Notes under the pieces: generated by a model | Told to the model about the DNA's origin: nothing | What the model saw: the letters and a program-made list of their open reading frames with translations, nothing else | The model's database searches: none | Program-made: the position numbers and the translations under genes | Shown: positions 8,546-19,430 of the stretch, one piece after another | How positions within the stretch are numbered: the first letter of the stretch is position 1 | How the letters are laid out: every line of letters begins with the position of its first letter | Assembly: GCA_050180895.1 (NCBI GenBank) | Contig: JBFXDS010000004.1 | Location: forward strand, 248,001 to 312,000 | Direction of reading: 5' to 3' | Length of the DNA: 64,000 nucleotides | DNA from: JBGPEQ01 sp050180895 | GTDB lineage: Bacteria; Pseudomonadota; Alphaproteobacteria; Dongiales; Dongiaceae

Positions 8546-8576
8546 GCTGCAATTGATAATCATTATCATTTGCAGC
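8546..8576. promoter_or_regulatory. Fur-family operator (7-1-7 box) in a 31-bp palindrome
   Basis: The core TGATAATCATTATCA (8554-8568) is a perfect 7-1-7 inverted repeat matching the classical Fur box TGATAATnATTATCA. The symmetry continues outward with GCTGCAAT and TTTGCAGC arms, so 14 of 15 base pairs match around a central base at 8561. It lies in the only gap between the RND permease gene, which ends at 8654, and the unknown gene starting at 8484 on the same strand. It therefore most likely regulates the 8484-to-6849 operon. In alphaproteobacteria a Fur, Mur or related regulator could bind. Confidence 0.85.
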
Positions 8577-8653
8577 GTCGTCAAGGCCGAAATCGCCAAT
8601 GCCAGCGGGCAGCTTGCGCCGTCCGCCCGGCTACTCCGGTCAGGCCGTGCCGG

Positions 8654-11600
8654 CTACTCGGCCGGCGGCGGCTTCCTGTCCGCTGCAGCGGTGCCGACCC
8701 GCCGCGCCGAGGCCCAGCGCGTCACGACATAGAAGACGGGCGTGAGGACGAGCCCGAAGAGCGTCACGCCGATCATGCCGAAGAACACCGCGGTGCCCAA
8801 CGATTGCCGCATCTCGGCGCCGGCGCCCGTCGCGATGACCAGTGGCAGCACGCCGAGAATGAAGGCGAAGGAGGTCATCAGGATCGGCCGCAGCCGGGTC
8901 CGCGCCGCCTGCACCGCCGCATCGAAGCGGCTCCGGCCGTGGTCCTCGCCCTGCTTGGCGAACTCGACGATCAGGATCGCGTTCTTCGCCGCCAGCCCGA
9001 TGAGCACGACGAATCCGACCTGGGCCAGGATGTTCACGTCCATCCCCCGCCAAGTCAGCCCGCTGACGGCGGCGAGCAGACACATCGGCACGATCAGGAT
9101 GACGGCCAGCGGCAGCGCCCAGCTCTCGTAGAGGGCGGCCAGCACCAGGAACACGAAGACGACGGACGCCGCGAAGACGAACAGGCCGGAGCCGCCGGCG
9201 AGCTTCTCCTGATAGGCGAGCTCGGTCCATTGGAAGCCGAACCCATCGGGCAGCCGTTCGGCCGCGAGCCGCTCCATCTCGGCCAGGGCATAGCCGGTCG
9301 AGTAACCGGGCAGGGCGTTGCCCTGCAGCTCGGCGGCCGGATAGAGATTGTAGCGGCTGACCCGGTAGGGGCCGGTCATGTCGCGGAAGCTGGCGACGGA
9401 GCCGATCGGCACCATCTCGCCGCCATCGTTGCGGGTCTTCAGGTTGGCGATGTCGCGGATGTCCTGGCGGAAGTGGCCGTCGGCCTGTGCTGTCACGCGA
9501 AATGTTCGCCCCAGAAGATTGAATTCATTGACGAATGCTGATCCGACATAGACTTCGAGCGTCTCGAACACGCGGTCGGCCGGGACGCCCAGCATCTCCG
9601 CCCGCACGCGGTCGATGTCGGCATAGATCTTCGGCGTGCGCGTGTTGAACAGCGAGAACAGGCCAGTAAGACCAGGGGTCTGGCTGGCCGCGGCCAGCAG
9701 ATCCTGGGTTGCTTCCTCGAGCGCCGGCAGCCCGCGGCCGCGCTGATCCTGCACCATCATCTTGAAGCCGCCGGAATTGCCGATGCCGCGCACCGGCGGC
9801 GGCGGAATGGTGATGATGAAGGCGTCCTGGATCGACCCGAGCCGCGCCGTCAGATCGGCGAGGATGCGGTCGGCGCTCAGGCCTTGCGCCGCGCGCTCGG
9901 CAAACGGCTTCATCGGCGAGAAGATGGCGGCGGCGTTGGGCGCGTTGGTGAAAGTGGCGCCGTCGAACCCGGCGAACGGGACGGCGTGGGAGACGCCGTC
10001 GGTCTCCAGGATGATCTGGGCCGCGCGGCGCACGACCTCGTCGGTGCGCGCCAGCGACGCGCCCGGCGGCAGCTGCACCACCGTGATCAGATAGCCCTGG
10101 TCCTGCTGCGGGATGAAGCCGGTCGGCGCGCGACCGAACTCCCAGACGGTCAGCCCGATGAGGCCGGCATAGACGACCAGCACGATGGCCGCCATACGCA
10201 CCAGCCGACGCGTCAGCCCGGCATAGCCCCGCGCCAGCCCCTCGAAGCCGCGGTTGAAGCCGCGGAAGAAGGCATGGACGGGCCGCAGCAGCAGGAACGG
10301 CCGCTTCTCCTCCGCCTCGTGCTTCTTGAACAAGAGCGCGCAAAGCGCGGGACTGAGGGTCAGCGATGTGATGAGGGAGATGATCGTCGCCGCCGTAATC
10401 GTCACGGCGAACTGCCGGAAGAACTCGCCGGAAATGCCGGGAATGAAGGCCGCCGGGATGAAGACGGCGGAGAGCACGAGCGCGATGCCGATGAGGGCGT
10501 TGCCGACCTCGTCCATGGTCTCGTGCGCGGCGTCGCGCGGACTCAGGCCTTCGCGCAGGTTGCGCTCGACGTTCTCCACGACCACGATGGCATCGTCGAC
10601 GACGATGCCGATCGCCAGCACGAGACCGAACAGCGACAGGTTGTTGAGGGAGTAGCCGAAGGCGGCCAGCACCGCGAAGGTGCCGATCAGCGATACCGGG
10701 ATGGCGATGATCGGGATGATCGAGGCGCGCCAGGTCTGCAGGAACAGGACCACGACGATCACCACGAGGAGGGTGGCCTCGAAGATCGTCTTGATCACCT
10801 CCTCCACCGACTGGGCGATGAACTCGGTCGGGTTGTAGACGATGTCGTAGCGCAGACCGGGCGGGAAGGACCGCGACAGCTCCGCCATGGTCGTCTGGAG
10901 GAGCTCCGCCGTCGCTAGCGCATTGGAGCCGGGGCGCTGGAAGATGCCCAGCGCCACGGCCTGCCGTTCGTCGAGATAGCTGTTGACGTTGTAGTCCTGT
11001 GCCGCGAGCTCCACGCGACCGATGTCGCGGACGCGCGTCACCCGCCCGTCCGGCTCCGTCTTGACGACGATGTTGGAAAACTGGCGCGTGTCGACGAGCC
11101 GGCCGAGCGTCTCGATATTGAGCTGAAAGGCGCCGGGCTGCGGCACCGGCGGCTGGTTGAGCACGCCGGCCGCCACCTGCACGTTCTGGGACTGCAGCGC
11201 CGCCACCACCTCGCCGGCCGTGAGGTTGCGCGCCGCCGTCTTTTCCGGGTCGAGCCAGATGCGCATCGAATAGTCCCGCGCGCCGAAGACTCGCACATCG
11301 CCGACGCCGTCGAGGCGCGCCAGCACGTCCTTCACCTGCAGGGTCGCGTAGTTCGAGATGTAGAGCTGATCGCGCGACTCGTCGGGCGAACTGAGGTGGA
11401 TGACCATCATCAGGTCCGGCGAGTTCTTGCGCACGGTCACGCCGAGGCGCCGGACCTCCTCGGGCAGCCGCGGCTCGGCCACGGCGACACGGTTCTGAAC
11501 CAGCACCTGCGCGGTATCGAGATCGGTGCCCAGCGCAAAGGTCACGGTGATCGACAAGTTGCCGTCGCCGGTCGCCTGCGAGACCATGTAGAGCATGTCC

Positions 11601-11824
11601 TCGACGCCATTGATCTCCTGCTCGAGCGGCGTCGCCACGGTGTTGCTGACGACCTCGGCCGAGGCGCCCGGGTAGGTCGCATTGACGACGACGGTCGGCG
11701 GCGCGATCTCCGGGTACTGCGCCACCGGCAGCGTGAAATAGGCCACGCCGCCGATCAGGGTGATGAAGACCGACACGACGGTCGCGAAGATCGGCCGGTC
11801 GATGAAGAAGTGCGACAGACGCAT
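8654..11824 (-). CDS. RND efflux permease, HAE1 family (AcrB/MexB-like)
   Basis: 1,056 residues, full length for this family. The N-terminus reads FFIDRPIFATVVSVFI as in AcrB, followed by the first periplasmic porter half (YPGASAEVV, TPLEQEINGVEDMLYM), TM4 with GIVVDDAIVVVENVER carrying the proton-relay Asp pair, and a second half ending in the typical GMIGVTLFGLVLTPVFYVV helix. It exports drugs, dyes or other amphiphiles from the inner membrane and periplasm using proton motive force. The adaptor gene lies 45 nt upstream on the same strand. No outer-membrane factor gene is adjacent, so a TolC-like partner must be encoded elsewhere. Confidence 0.95.
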   Translation of the reverse strand: MRLSHFFIDRPIFATVVSVFITLIGGVAYFTLPVAQYPEIAPPTVVVNATYPGASAEVVSNTVATPLEQEINGVEDMLYMVSQATGDGNLSITVTFALGTDLDTAQVLVQNRVAVAEPRLPEEVRRLGVTVRKNSPDLMMVIHLSSPDESRDQLYISNYATLQVKDVLARLDGVGDVRVFGARDYSMRIWLDPEKTAARNLTAGEVVAALQSQNVQVAAGVLNQPPVPQPGAFQLNIETLGRLVDTRQFSNIVVKTEPDGRVTRVRDIGRVELAAQDYNVNSYLDERQAVALGIFQRPGSNALATAELLQTTMAELSRSFPPGLRYDIVYNPTEFIAQSVEEVIKTIFEATLLVVIVVVLFLQTWRASIIPIIAIPVSLIGTFAVLAAFGYSLNNLSLFGLVLAIGIVVDDAIVVVENVERNLREGLSPRDAAHETMDEVGNALIGIALVLSAVFIPAAFIPGISGEFFRQFAVTITAATIISLITSLTLSPALCALLFKKHEAEEKRPFLLLRPVHAFFRGFNRGFEGLARGYAGLTRRLVRMAAIVLVVYAGLIGLTVWEFGRAPTGFIPQQDQGYLITVVQLPPGASLARTDEVVRRAAQIILETDGVSHAVPFAGFDGATFTNAPNAAAIFSPMKPFAERAAQGLSADRILADLTARLGSIQDAFIITIPPPPVRGIGNSGGFKMMVQDQRGRGLPALEEATQDLLAAASQTPGLTGLFSLFNTRTPKIYADIDRVRAEMLGVPADRVFETLEVYVGSAFVNEFNLLGRTFRVTAQADGHFRQDIRDIANLKTRNDGGEMVPIGSVASFRDMTGPYRVSRYNLYPAAELQGNALPGYSTGYALAEMERLAAERLPDGFGFQWTELAYQEKLAGGSGLFVFAASVVFVFLVLAALYESWALPLAVILIVPMCLLAAVSGLTWRGMDVNILAQVGFVVLIGLAAKNAILIVEFAKQGEDHGRSRFDAAVQAARTRLRPILMTSFAFILGVLPLVIATGAGAEMRQSLGTAVFFGMIGVTLFGLVLTPVFYVVTRWASARRVGTAAADRKPPPAE

Positions 11825-11869
11825 GTCCGTGGGCCCGTGGTCTAAATGGCCGGGGTCTACTGGGCCGGT

Positions 11870-13144
11870 CTACTGCGGCCGCTGCAGGACGCCGGACTCG
11901 ATCTTGCCCGGCTCGGGCGCCACCTTGGCCCCGGGCCGTGCCCGCAGCAGGCCGTTGATGATGATCCGGTCCGTCGGCTCGAGGCCTTCGCGGATGATCC
12001 GCAGGCCGAGCGGATCGTAGCCGGGGCCTGGGCGCACCTGCTTCGGCACGACGGTGCCGTCGTCGGTCACCGTCATCACCAGCCTGTTCGACTGGTCGGT
12101 GACGAGCGCGCTGTCGGGGATCATGATCGCCTTGTACGGCTCGGAACCAGGAATGCGGATACGCCCGAACTGGCCCGGCGTGATCAGCAGGTCGGGATTG
12201 GGGAACTCGGCGCGCGCGCGGATCGTGCCGGTGGCGCGGTCGACCTGGTTGTCCACGAAATCGAGCCGCCCCTTGATCGTCCACCGCTCTTCGTCAGGAA
12301 GATGAGCGAATACTTCGGCACCGCCTTCCCGCGTCGACCTCAGCCTGCCGCTCGCGGCGGCGCGCTGATAAGCGAGAAAATCGGCCTCGCTCAAGTCGAA
12401 GTTGAAATAGATCGGATCGAGCGACACGATGGTCGCCAGCAGCGTGGCCTGATTGCCGCCACCGTCCGCGATCAAATTCCCGACGCTCACCCGGTGCTGG
12501 CCGATGCGGCCGCTGATAGGTGCCGTGATTCGCGTGAACTCGAGGTCGAGTTCGGCCTGTCTGATCGCGGCTCTGGCCGCCTCCACCGCCGCGGTGCTGC
12601 TGGCCGCCTCCTGCGCGCGCTCGTCATATGTGCTCGCGGCTACGAAATCCTCCTTTCGCAGCCTGCCTGCCCGGGTCAGCTGGCGGTTGGCCAGATCCAG
12701 GCGCGCGCTCGCTTCGTCCAGCTGCGCCCTGGCCGAGGCGAGGGCGATCTCGTAGGGACGCGGATCGATGACAAACAGCAGATCGCCCTTGTTGACGATC
12801 TGGCCATCCTCGAAATGGATCGACTGGAGGTAACCGCTGACGCGGGCGCGCAGCTCGACATACTCGACCGCCGCGAACTGGCCGGTGAATTCGTCCCACT
12901 CGACGATTTCCTGGTACAGCGGCGCGGCGACCGTGACGGCCGGCGGCGGAATCGATACATTCGCCGCCAAGGCGTCCGCTTGTGGGACCATGGTCTGGTA
13001 CCAATAAAATCCCGCCGCTGCGCTTGCGACGAGGATTCCGACGCCGAAGAGCCAGGGTGCGCGGGATTTCCGGCCCGGCGGAGGCGCTGCAGGAGCCGGC
13101 GGCGAAGATTGCGGACTCTCGGTCCCCTGGGTGGTGTCGCTCAT
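11870..13144 (-). CDS. RND periplasmic adaptor (membrane fusion protein)
   Basis: 424 residues: a Pro-rich cytoplasmic N-terminus of about 28 residues, one membrane anchor (WLFGVGILVASAAAGFYWY), then the MFP layout. This comprises a lipoyl half (VELRARVSGYLQSIHFEDGQ), an alpha hairpin (about residues 130-195), the second lipoyl half (FTRITAPISGRIG), a beta barrel (VDRATGTIRARAEFPNPD) and a membrane-proximal domain. It links the permease encoded 45 nt downstream to an outer-membrane channel. It lacks a lipobox Cys, so anchoring is by the helix. No repressor gene lies adjacent. Confidence 0.93.
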   Translation of the reverse strand: MSDTTQGTESPQSSPPAPAAPPPGRKSRAPWLFGVGILVASAAAGFYWYQTMVPQADALAANVSIPPPAVTVAAPLYQEIVEWDEFTGQFAAVEYVELRARVSGYLQSIHFEDGQIVNKGDLLFVIDPRPYEIALASARAQLDEASARLDLANRQLTRAGRLRKEDFVAASTYDERAQEAASSTAAVEAARAAIRQAELDLEFTRITAPISGRIGQHRVSVGNLIADGGGNQATLLATIVSLDPIYFNFDLSEADFLAYQRAAASGRLRSTREGGAEVFAHLPDEERWTIKGRLDFVDNQVDRATGTIRARAEFPNPDLLITPGQFGRIRIPGSEPYKAIMIPDSALVTDQSNRLVMTVTDDGTVVPKQVRPGPGYDPLGLRIIREGLEPTDRIIINGLLRARPGAKVAPEPGKIESGVLQRPQ

Positions 13145-13452
13145 CCGTCCCGCCTCCCGTCGCAGCTCGCCGACCCCGCCCTCGACGAGGGCTGATCACC
13201 TCATCTAGGCGCGCCTGCCTCGCGGTCAACCCTGCAGTTGCGCTGGACCTCCCATACGGCGCCCCAATATTGCAAACTTCCTTCCGGGTTCCACGGGCAC
13301 CTTGCGGTGACCGCGGGGAGGCGGAGGCCATAGAGTCTCCGTCGCCCTACCAGACCATAGATGAAGTCGCTAGCATATTACTGAAACACGGGGAGAAAAT
13401 GCCTCCGCCTCGGATGCGGGGCGAAGCGCGACAGCGGCGACCGAGGGGAGAC
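13145..13452. other. Divergent intergenic region, RND adaptor / DadA-like gene
   Basis: This 308-bp gap must hold the promoters for both directions. It contains a run of lower GC around 13,360-13,385 and a GGGGAG Shine-Dalgarno sequence at 13,445-13,450 for the DadA-like gene. No convincing coding frame, inverted repeat or conserved promoter was recognised. Confidence 0.4.
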
Positions 13453-14703
13453 ATGAAGGTCATTGTCATGGGCGGCGGCGTCATCGGCGTGACGACCGCC
13501 TGGTATCTGGCGGCGGCGGGCCACGACGTGACCGTCATCGACCGGCGCGACGGCGTCGGGCGAGAGACCAGCTTTGCCAACGCCGGCCTGATCGCCCCCG
13601 GCCATGCCTATGCCTGGGCAAGCCCGCGGGCGCCGCTGACTCTACTGAAGTCGCTGGTCAGCCGCGATACGGCGTTGCGCTTCCGCCTGAAGGCCGACCC
13701 GCACATGTGGGCCTGGAGCCTGCGCTTCCTGGCAAACTGCACTACCGAGCGCAACCGCGCCAACACGGTCGTGAAGGTGAAGCTGTGCAGCTACAGCCGC
13801 GAGGCGCTGATCGCCCTGCGCAAGGAAACGGGCATCACCTATGACGAGACGACGAAGGGTGCGCTCTATCTGTACCGGGACAAGGAACATCTCCGCACCG
13901 GACTCGCGAACATGCAATTGCTCAACGACCACGGCGTCGATCTCAAGGAACTTGACCCGGACGGCATCGCTGCGCTGGAGCCTGCCCTTGCCCATTTCAA
14001 GGGCAAGCTCGCGGGCGCGGTCTACGCTCCCAAGGACGAGAGCGGCGACGCCTTCGCCTTCACGGAAAAGCTGGCGGCGATGGCCGCCGCGCGCGGCGTC
14101 GCCTTCCAGTTCGGCACCAATATCGGCGGCCTTGCCGCGAGCGGCGATCGGATCGAGGCTGTGGTCACCGACAGGGGCCGCATCGCCGGCGACCACTATG
14201 TGCTGGCGCTCGGCAGCTACAGCCCGCTGGCCGCGCGGAGATTGCCGATCAAGCTTCCGGTCTATCCGATCAAGGGCTACTCGGTGACGATACCGGCCGA
14301 AGGCTTCGATGGCGCGCCGATGATCGGGGGCGTCGACGAGCAGTATCTCGTTGCCTTCTGCCGCATGGGCGACCGGCTGCGCCTGACGGCCACCGCGGAT
14401 TTCGCCGGCTACGATACCGACTACGAGGCGAGGGACTTTTCGGTCATGCTGCGCGTGGCGCGCGAGCTGTTCCCCAACGCCGGCGCCTTCGACCGGCCGA
14501 GCTTCTGGGCGTGCCTTCGGCCAATGACGCCGGACGGCCCGCCGATCATCGGCGGCACCCGCTATGGAAATCTCTGGCTCAACACCGGTCATGGACATAT
14601 GGGCTGGACCATGGCCTGTGGCTCCGGCCGCATCGTCGCCGATCTGATCCAGGGCCGGGCGCCGGATATCGACGTCGCAGGCTTCAGCCCGGCGCGCTAT
14701 TGA
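13453..14703 (+). CDS. dadA: D-amino acid dehydrogenase small subunit (DadA-like)
   Basis: 416 residues, the usual DadA length. The N-terminal FAD motif is VIVMGGGVIGVTTAWYL, followed by RETSFANAGLIAPGHAYAWA, which matches the DadA-type substrate loop. The C-terminus carries the closing FAD segment (GPPIIGGTRYGNLWLNTGHG). The enzyme oxidatively deaminates D-amino acids to keto acids, passing electrons to the quinone pool. The start has GGGGAG two bases before ATG. No alanine racemase gene is adjacent. It ends 15 nt before the convergent MFS gene, whose substrate might be related, though opposite strands argue against one operon. Confidence 0.88.
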   Translation: MKVIVMGGGVIGVTTAWYLAAAGHDVTVIDRRDGVGRETSFANAGLIAPGHAYAWASPRAPLTLLKSLVSRDTALRFRLKADPHMWAWSLRFLANCTTERNRANTVVKVKLCSYSREALIALRKETGITYDETTKGALYLYRDKEHLRTGLANMQLLNDHGVDLKELDPDGIAALEPALAHFKGKLAGAVYAPKDESGDAFAFTEKLAAMAAARGVAFQFGTNIGGLAASGDRIEAVVTDRGRIAGDHYVLALGSYSPLAARRLPIKLPVYPIKGYSVTIPAEGFDGAPMIGGVDEQYLVAFCRMGDRLRLTATADFAGYDTDYEARDFSVMLRVARELFPNAGAFDRPSFWACLRPMTPDGPPIIGGTRYGNLWLNTGHGHMGWTMACGSGRIVADLIQGRAPDIDVAGFSPARY

Positions 14704-14718
14704 CCTATTGACCGGCGT

Positions 14719-16026
14719 CTAAGCGGGGACGGCGACCAACCTGCCGCGGTCTCGGTTCTCACGGATGAGGAAGCAGAGCAGGCCGGCCAGGAGCGCCGTG
14801 ACCAGGGCCACGAGCCACGTCCACCGATAGGTGGCAAACAGGTCGAACAGCACGCCCGCCATCTGCACGCCGACCGCCGCGCCCAGGGCGTGTCCCGCCG
14901 TCAGCAGCCCCATGCTGAGGCCCATGATCTTGAGACCGAGATGGCTGGCAGCCAGGCTGGCCGTCACCGGCACGGTCGAGTAGTCGAAAACGCCGAAGAT
15001 CACGGCGAAGGCGACGAGCAACTCGTAGCTCGGGGTCTCCACCAGAATCATCAACACGATGAAAGACAGGCCACGGACGATGTAGATGGCGCCCAGCAGC
15101 AGCGGCCGGTTCACGCGATCGCTGAGCCAGCCGGCAAGCACCATGCCGCCGAGATTGAAGACCATGAGCAGGCCGAAGGCATCGCTGCTCTGCGGTACGG
15201 AGAAGCCGCAAAACACGGAATATGGGATCAGATGGCCTTCGATGACGCCGGAGGTCGTGATGCCGCAGATGAAGTAGCTCCAGAACAGGAGATGAAATGT
15301 CGGCGAACGGAGGAGGAAGCCAAGCCGGTCCGCGAACGGATCGACCGTCGCCGCGCGGCGCGGCGATCCCACCACAGCGCGCACCGGCCGGATCGCCGTC
15401 AGGATCACCGGAACGAAGGCGATGATGGCGATGCCGAAGGCGACATAGCTCGTGCGCCAATCGGTGTGCTCGAGCACGCGGGCGAGGATCGGAATGACGA
15501 TGAACTGTCCCGCCGTGGCGCCGGCCGTGGCGATGCCGACGGCCAGACCGCGCCTTTGGCTGAAGGTGAGGCTAACGACGGTCGAGACGACGTGCGTCGC
15601 CGCCGTGCCGAAGCCGATGCCGGCGACGACGCTGTAGGCGAGATAGAATTGCCAGACATTCTGCGCGCCCGCCGCCAGCAGAATGCCGCCGCCGACCGCC
15701 GCCAGCCCGGCGGAGAGCAGCAGGCGCGGGCCGAAGCGGTCGACCATGTTGCCGACGATCGGCGAGGCGATCGCCATGACCAGCTGCGCCAACGAGATCG
15801 CTCCGGCGGTCGTCGTGCGACTCCAGCCGAGTTCCTTCTCCAGGGCGTCCATGATCTGGCTGACGGAGGAGCGCGCGGAGAAAGATACCGCCAGGGCGAG
15901 GAAGCAGACGCCGACGATGATCCAGGCGGCGAGGTCGGGCTGCTGCCGGGAGGGAGCAGCGATTTGGCTCTCCGGAACGGACACGGGCGCCATCATAGGC
16001 GGGGAAAGTCGCCCCCGGTCATGCAC
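14719..16026 (-). CDS. MFS transporter, oxalate/formate- or monocarboxylate-like
   Basis: 435 residues with about 12 membrane helices. TM1 begins near WIIVGVCFLALAVSF, followed by LGWSRTTTAGAISLAQLVMA and VDRFGPRLLL (the cytoplasmic loop 2-3 motif), and the central loop separates the two six-helix halves. The pattern resembles the OFA and monocarboxylate groups, which move organic acids. In-frame ATGs at 15996 and 15993 are alternatives to 16026, since the first 30 residues are polar and no start has a clear SD. The substrate is not predictable. Confidence 0.85.
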   Translation of the reverse strand: MHDRGRLSPPMMAPVSVPESQIAAPSRQQPDLAAWIIVGVCFLALAVSFSARSSVSQIMDALEKELGWSRTTTAGAISLAQLVMAIASPIVGNMVDRFGPRLLLSAGLAAVGGGILLAAGAQNVWQFYLAYSVVAGIGFGTAATHVVSTVVSLTFSQRRGLAVGIATAGATAGQFIVIPILARVLEHTDWRTSYVAFGIAIIAFVPVILTAIRPVRAVVGSPRRAATVDPFADRLGFLLRSPTFHLLFWSYFICGITTSGVIEGHLIPYSVFCGFSVPQSSDAFGLLMVFNLGGMVLAGWLSDRVNRPLLLGAIYIVRGLSFIVLMILVETPSYELLVAFAVIFGVFDYSTVPVTASLAASHLGLKIMGLSMGLLTAGHALGAAVGVQMAGVLFDLFATYRWTWLVALVTALLAGLLCFLIRENRDRGRLVAVPA

Positions 16027-16094
16027 CGAAAGCCGGGGCTACATGCAGGAAACGCCGATGCTCGGCCACCAGGTTTCGCAACGCGGTCGACGCG

Positions 16095-17657
<1,563 letters not shown>

Positions 17658-17876
17658 CCTCCCGAGGCGGGCTGTTGACGCTTCTCCGCTCGTCGCCGGA
17701 TCGAGTCAACGATACCTGAATTCCGTTAATGCTGACTGACAGCCCGTGGTTACCGATACATTAACCGCGCCTCGCCGCCGACACTGCCGACCGCGCAACG
17801 CAGGTATGTTAACCCATGTTGCTGCTGTGCAACTGGATAGGTCCTGACGGCAACGCCCCCGACGTCCAGCCCCCGA

Positions 17877-18179
17877 CTACACTAGACCGATCAGGCTCTG
17901 GTCGATATCGCAATCCACCTTCAGAACGGCCGAATCCCGAGTGTAGATGTTGAACACCGCGCCATCGACGGTCTCCTGGCCAAGCGCCGTCCAACCGCCC
18001 CCGGCGTCGACCGAATCGCCGGGGCCACCGAACACGTAGAGAGTTCGCGAGTCGTCGGTGAAGCTGAGCACGTCATCGATGCTGAGCTTCACATGCATTC
18101 CCGCCGACCCGAAATCGTCGTCGAGACGCAATGCCGAGTCGATTGAAGGACCGTCGTCACGGTCGATGGGATCGGTCAT
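17877..18179 (-). CDS. Free-standing adhesin C-terminal-type module (100 aa)
   Basis: A small acidic protein. Residues about 28-85 (VKLSIDDVLSFTDDSRTLYV, GGPGDSVDAGGGW, a T-to-V linker, NIYTRDSAVLKVD) resemble a module usually found near the C-terminus of large VCBS/RTX adhesins, where it follows long Asp-rich repeats. Here it stands alone without repeats or signal peptide. The frame is open further upstream (to 18677), but that part is low-complexity and lacks a sensible start; ATG 18179 gives a complete module. It lies about 220 bp from the VpsR-like gene. It may be a decayed adhesin end or a secreted accessory domain. Confidence 0.5.
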   Translation of the reverse strand: MTDPIDRDDGPSIDSALRLDDDFGSAGMHVKLSIDDVLSFTDDSRTLYVFGGPGDSVDAGGGWTALGQETVDGAVFNIYTRDSAVLKVDCDIDQSLIGLV

Positions 18180-19430
18180 ATCGCATTGCTTCTTCTGAAT
18201 TCCGGCGTTTCCGCAAAACAGGCGCATGTTATGCCAACGAGCAGCCGAAGGCGATAAGGATTTGCTCAGGTCTCGATGCGCCATCGGCCACGCGTCGATC
18301 TTAACGATCAGATGCGTCTCGGCGGCGAGGATATCGTCGGCAACGATAAGGGCCCGGCGGAATTCGCCGGTCGATGCTTTTTCACACGTCCGCCGCCGAG
18401 GAGCTCGCGTCGAGCCCTTCAGCGGCGGCCGTACCCACCCACGGTTCGATAGCGGAGAGCCAAGCAATCGGGCACTCGTCGCGCCTGGTCCCTTAACGTC
18501 CGCGGATTCTGCGAGTTTTATCTGAATGCGAATGCAGAGATCGTGCCAAGAACGTTCAGAGCAATAACACCTATCAATATTAGCAAATTCCAGATATCCG
18601 GGAGGCGCTTGTGTGGCGGTCGGGCGTTCATCGGACTCGGCGGCCTTACATGTTCCGGGCCATCGCGTCCTTCGCACTTCGATGCAAGCGCTTGAGAATC
18701 TTGCCGCATATCATTGAATTATCTTATCTTTTCTATCATCATGAATCCTGGAACGCGCCTGGATTCACTCATGTAAAGATAGCGTACACGACGCGCGGAC
18801 CGTCGCCCCGCCGGTCGAGAGCTTTCGAAGAATCGTCAAAGGGTTGCGGGCGAGACTGCCGACTGTACAGGTCTACAACACTTGTCGGCGGTTCCGTCAC
18901 TGTCGGTATCGCGGTCGCGTCAACCCGTCCTATCGGCAGCGTCTCCCGAACCAGTCAGATCATCCCATAGGATGACTGGTGGCGCCGAATAGACAGGCGG
19001 ACGCGCCGGCCTATCCGCATGGCGCAGTACCCGTTTCAGCTGCGGCGCATTGTCTTGCGGCGCGCGGATTTCTTCCGTCGATGCCGGTCGGGTGCGTCGG
19101 TCAACGCTGGCCCTTTTTGTTGCTGCCTTCGTCGGCATTCTCTTCCGAGCTTCCCAATCTGCATGCTCTGCGCGACGATCAGCCGGCGCCCGGGCGGGAT
19201 CTTGCCCTTGCGAGCGACCGTCGCGCATAAGATCAATCAATTTCCATGCCAAGGATCGGGCGCAGCCCTGCTGCCGATGGCGGGAGCCTCGCTGCCATGC
19301 GGCCACCGGATTGGCTTTCCATGACTCAGGGCGCGCGATATGGCGATGCCGTCGGCGAAACGCTTTTGCGCAAAGCTTCGATGCGGTTCAAACTGCGGCG
19401 GCGTTCGCCATTGAGACGGGAGAGAGCACA
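18180..19430. other. 1.25-kb gene-poor region
   Basis: No confident gene is seen between the adhesin-type module and the 3-hydroxyisobutyrate dehydrogenase homologue. Several short frames exist on both strands, but they have Arg/Ser-rich composition and lack ribosome sites. A local AT-rich patch lies around 18,715-18,765. One tiny frame with a membrane helix is listed separately. The composition and the neighbouring orphan module suggest decayed DNA, but no recognisable relic was found. Confidence 0.4.
18518..18631 (-). CDS. Possible small membrane protein (37 aa)
   Basis: A short basic N-terminus (MNARPPHKRLPD) is followed by one strong hydrophobic helix (WNLLILIGVIALNVLGTI) and ends in SAFAFR. 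Single-helix miniproteins of this shape are often real, but no good Shine-Dalgarno sequence precedes the ATG, and the frame extends further upstream to 18709 without clear support. It lies in a gene-poor stretch. Low confidence. Confidence 0.22.
   Translation of the reverse strand: MNARPPHKRLPDIWNLLILIGVIALNVLGTISAFAFR

Noticed and set aside
9525..12284. 919-codon minus-strand frame overlapping the RND genes in another frame
   Set aside because: The RND permease and adaptor occupy the other frame with full family motifs; this one is an Arg/Pro-rich shadow.
8654..13144. RND permease/adaptor as exporter of the giant adhesin
   Set aside because: The adaptor and permease match drug-efflux HAE1 systems; type I secretion needs an ABC exporter, which is absent.
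19050..19430. 127-residue N-terminal extension of the 3-hydroxyisobutyrate dehydrogenase homologue
   Set aside because: Cys/Arg/Ser-rich and unlike the family; the GTG at 19431 has an SD and begins at the Rossmann fold.
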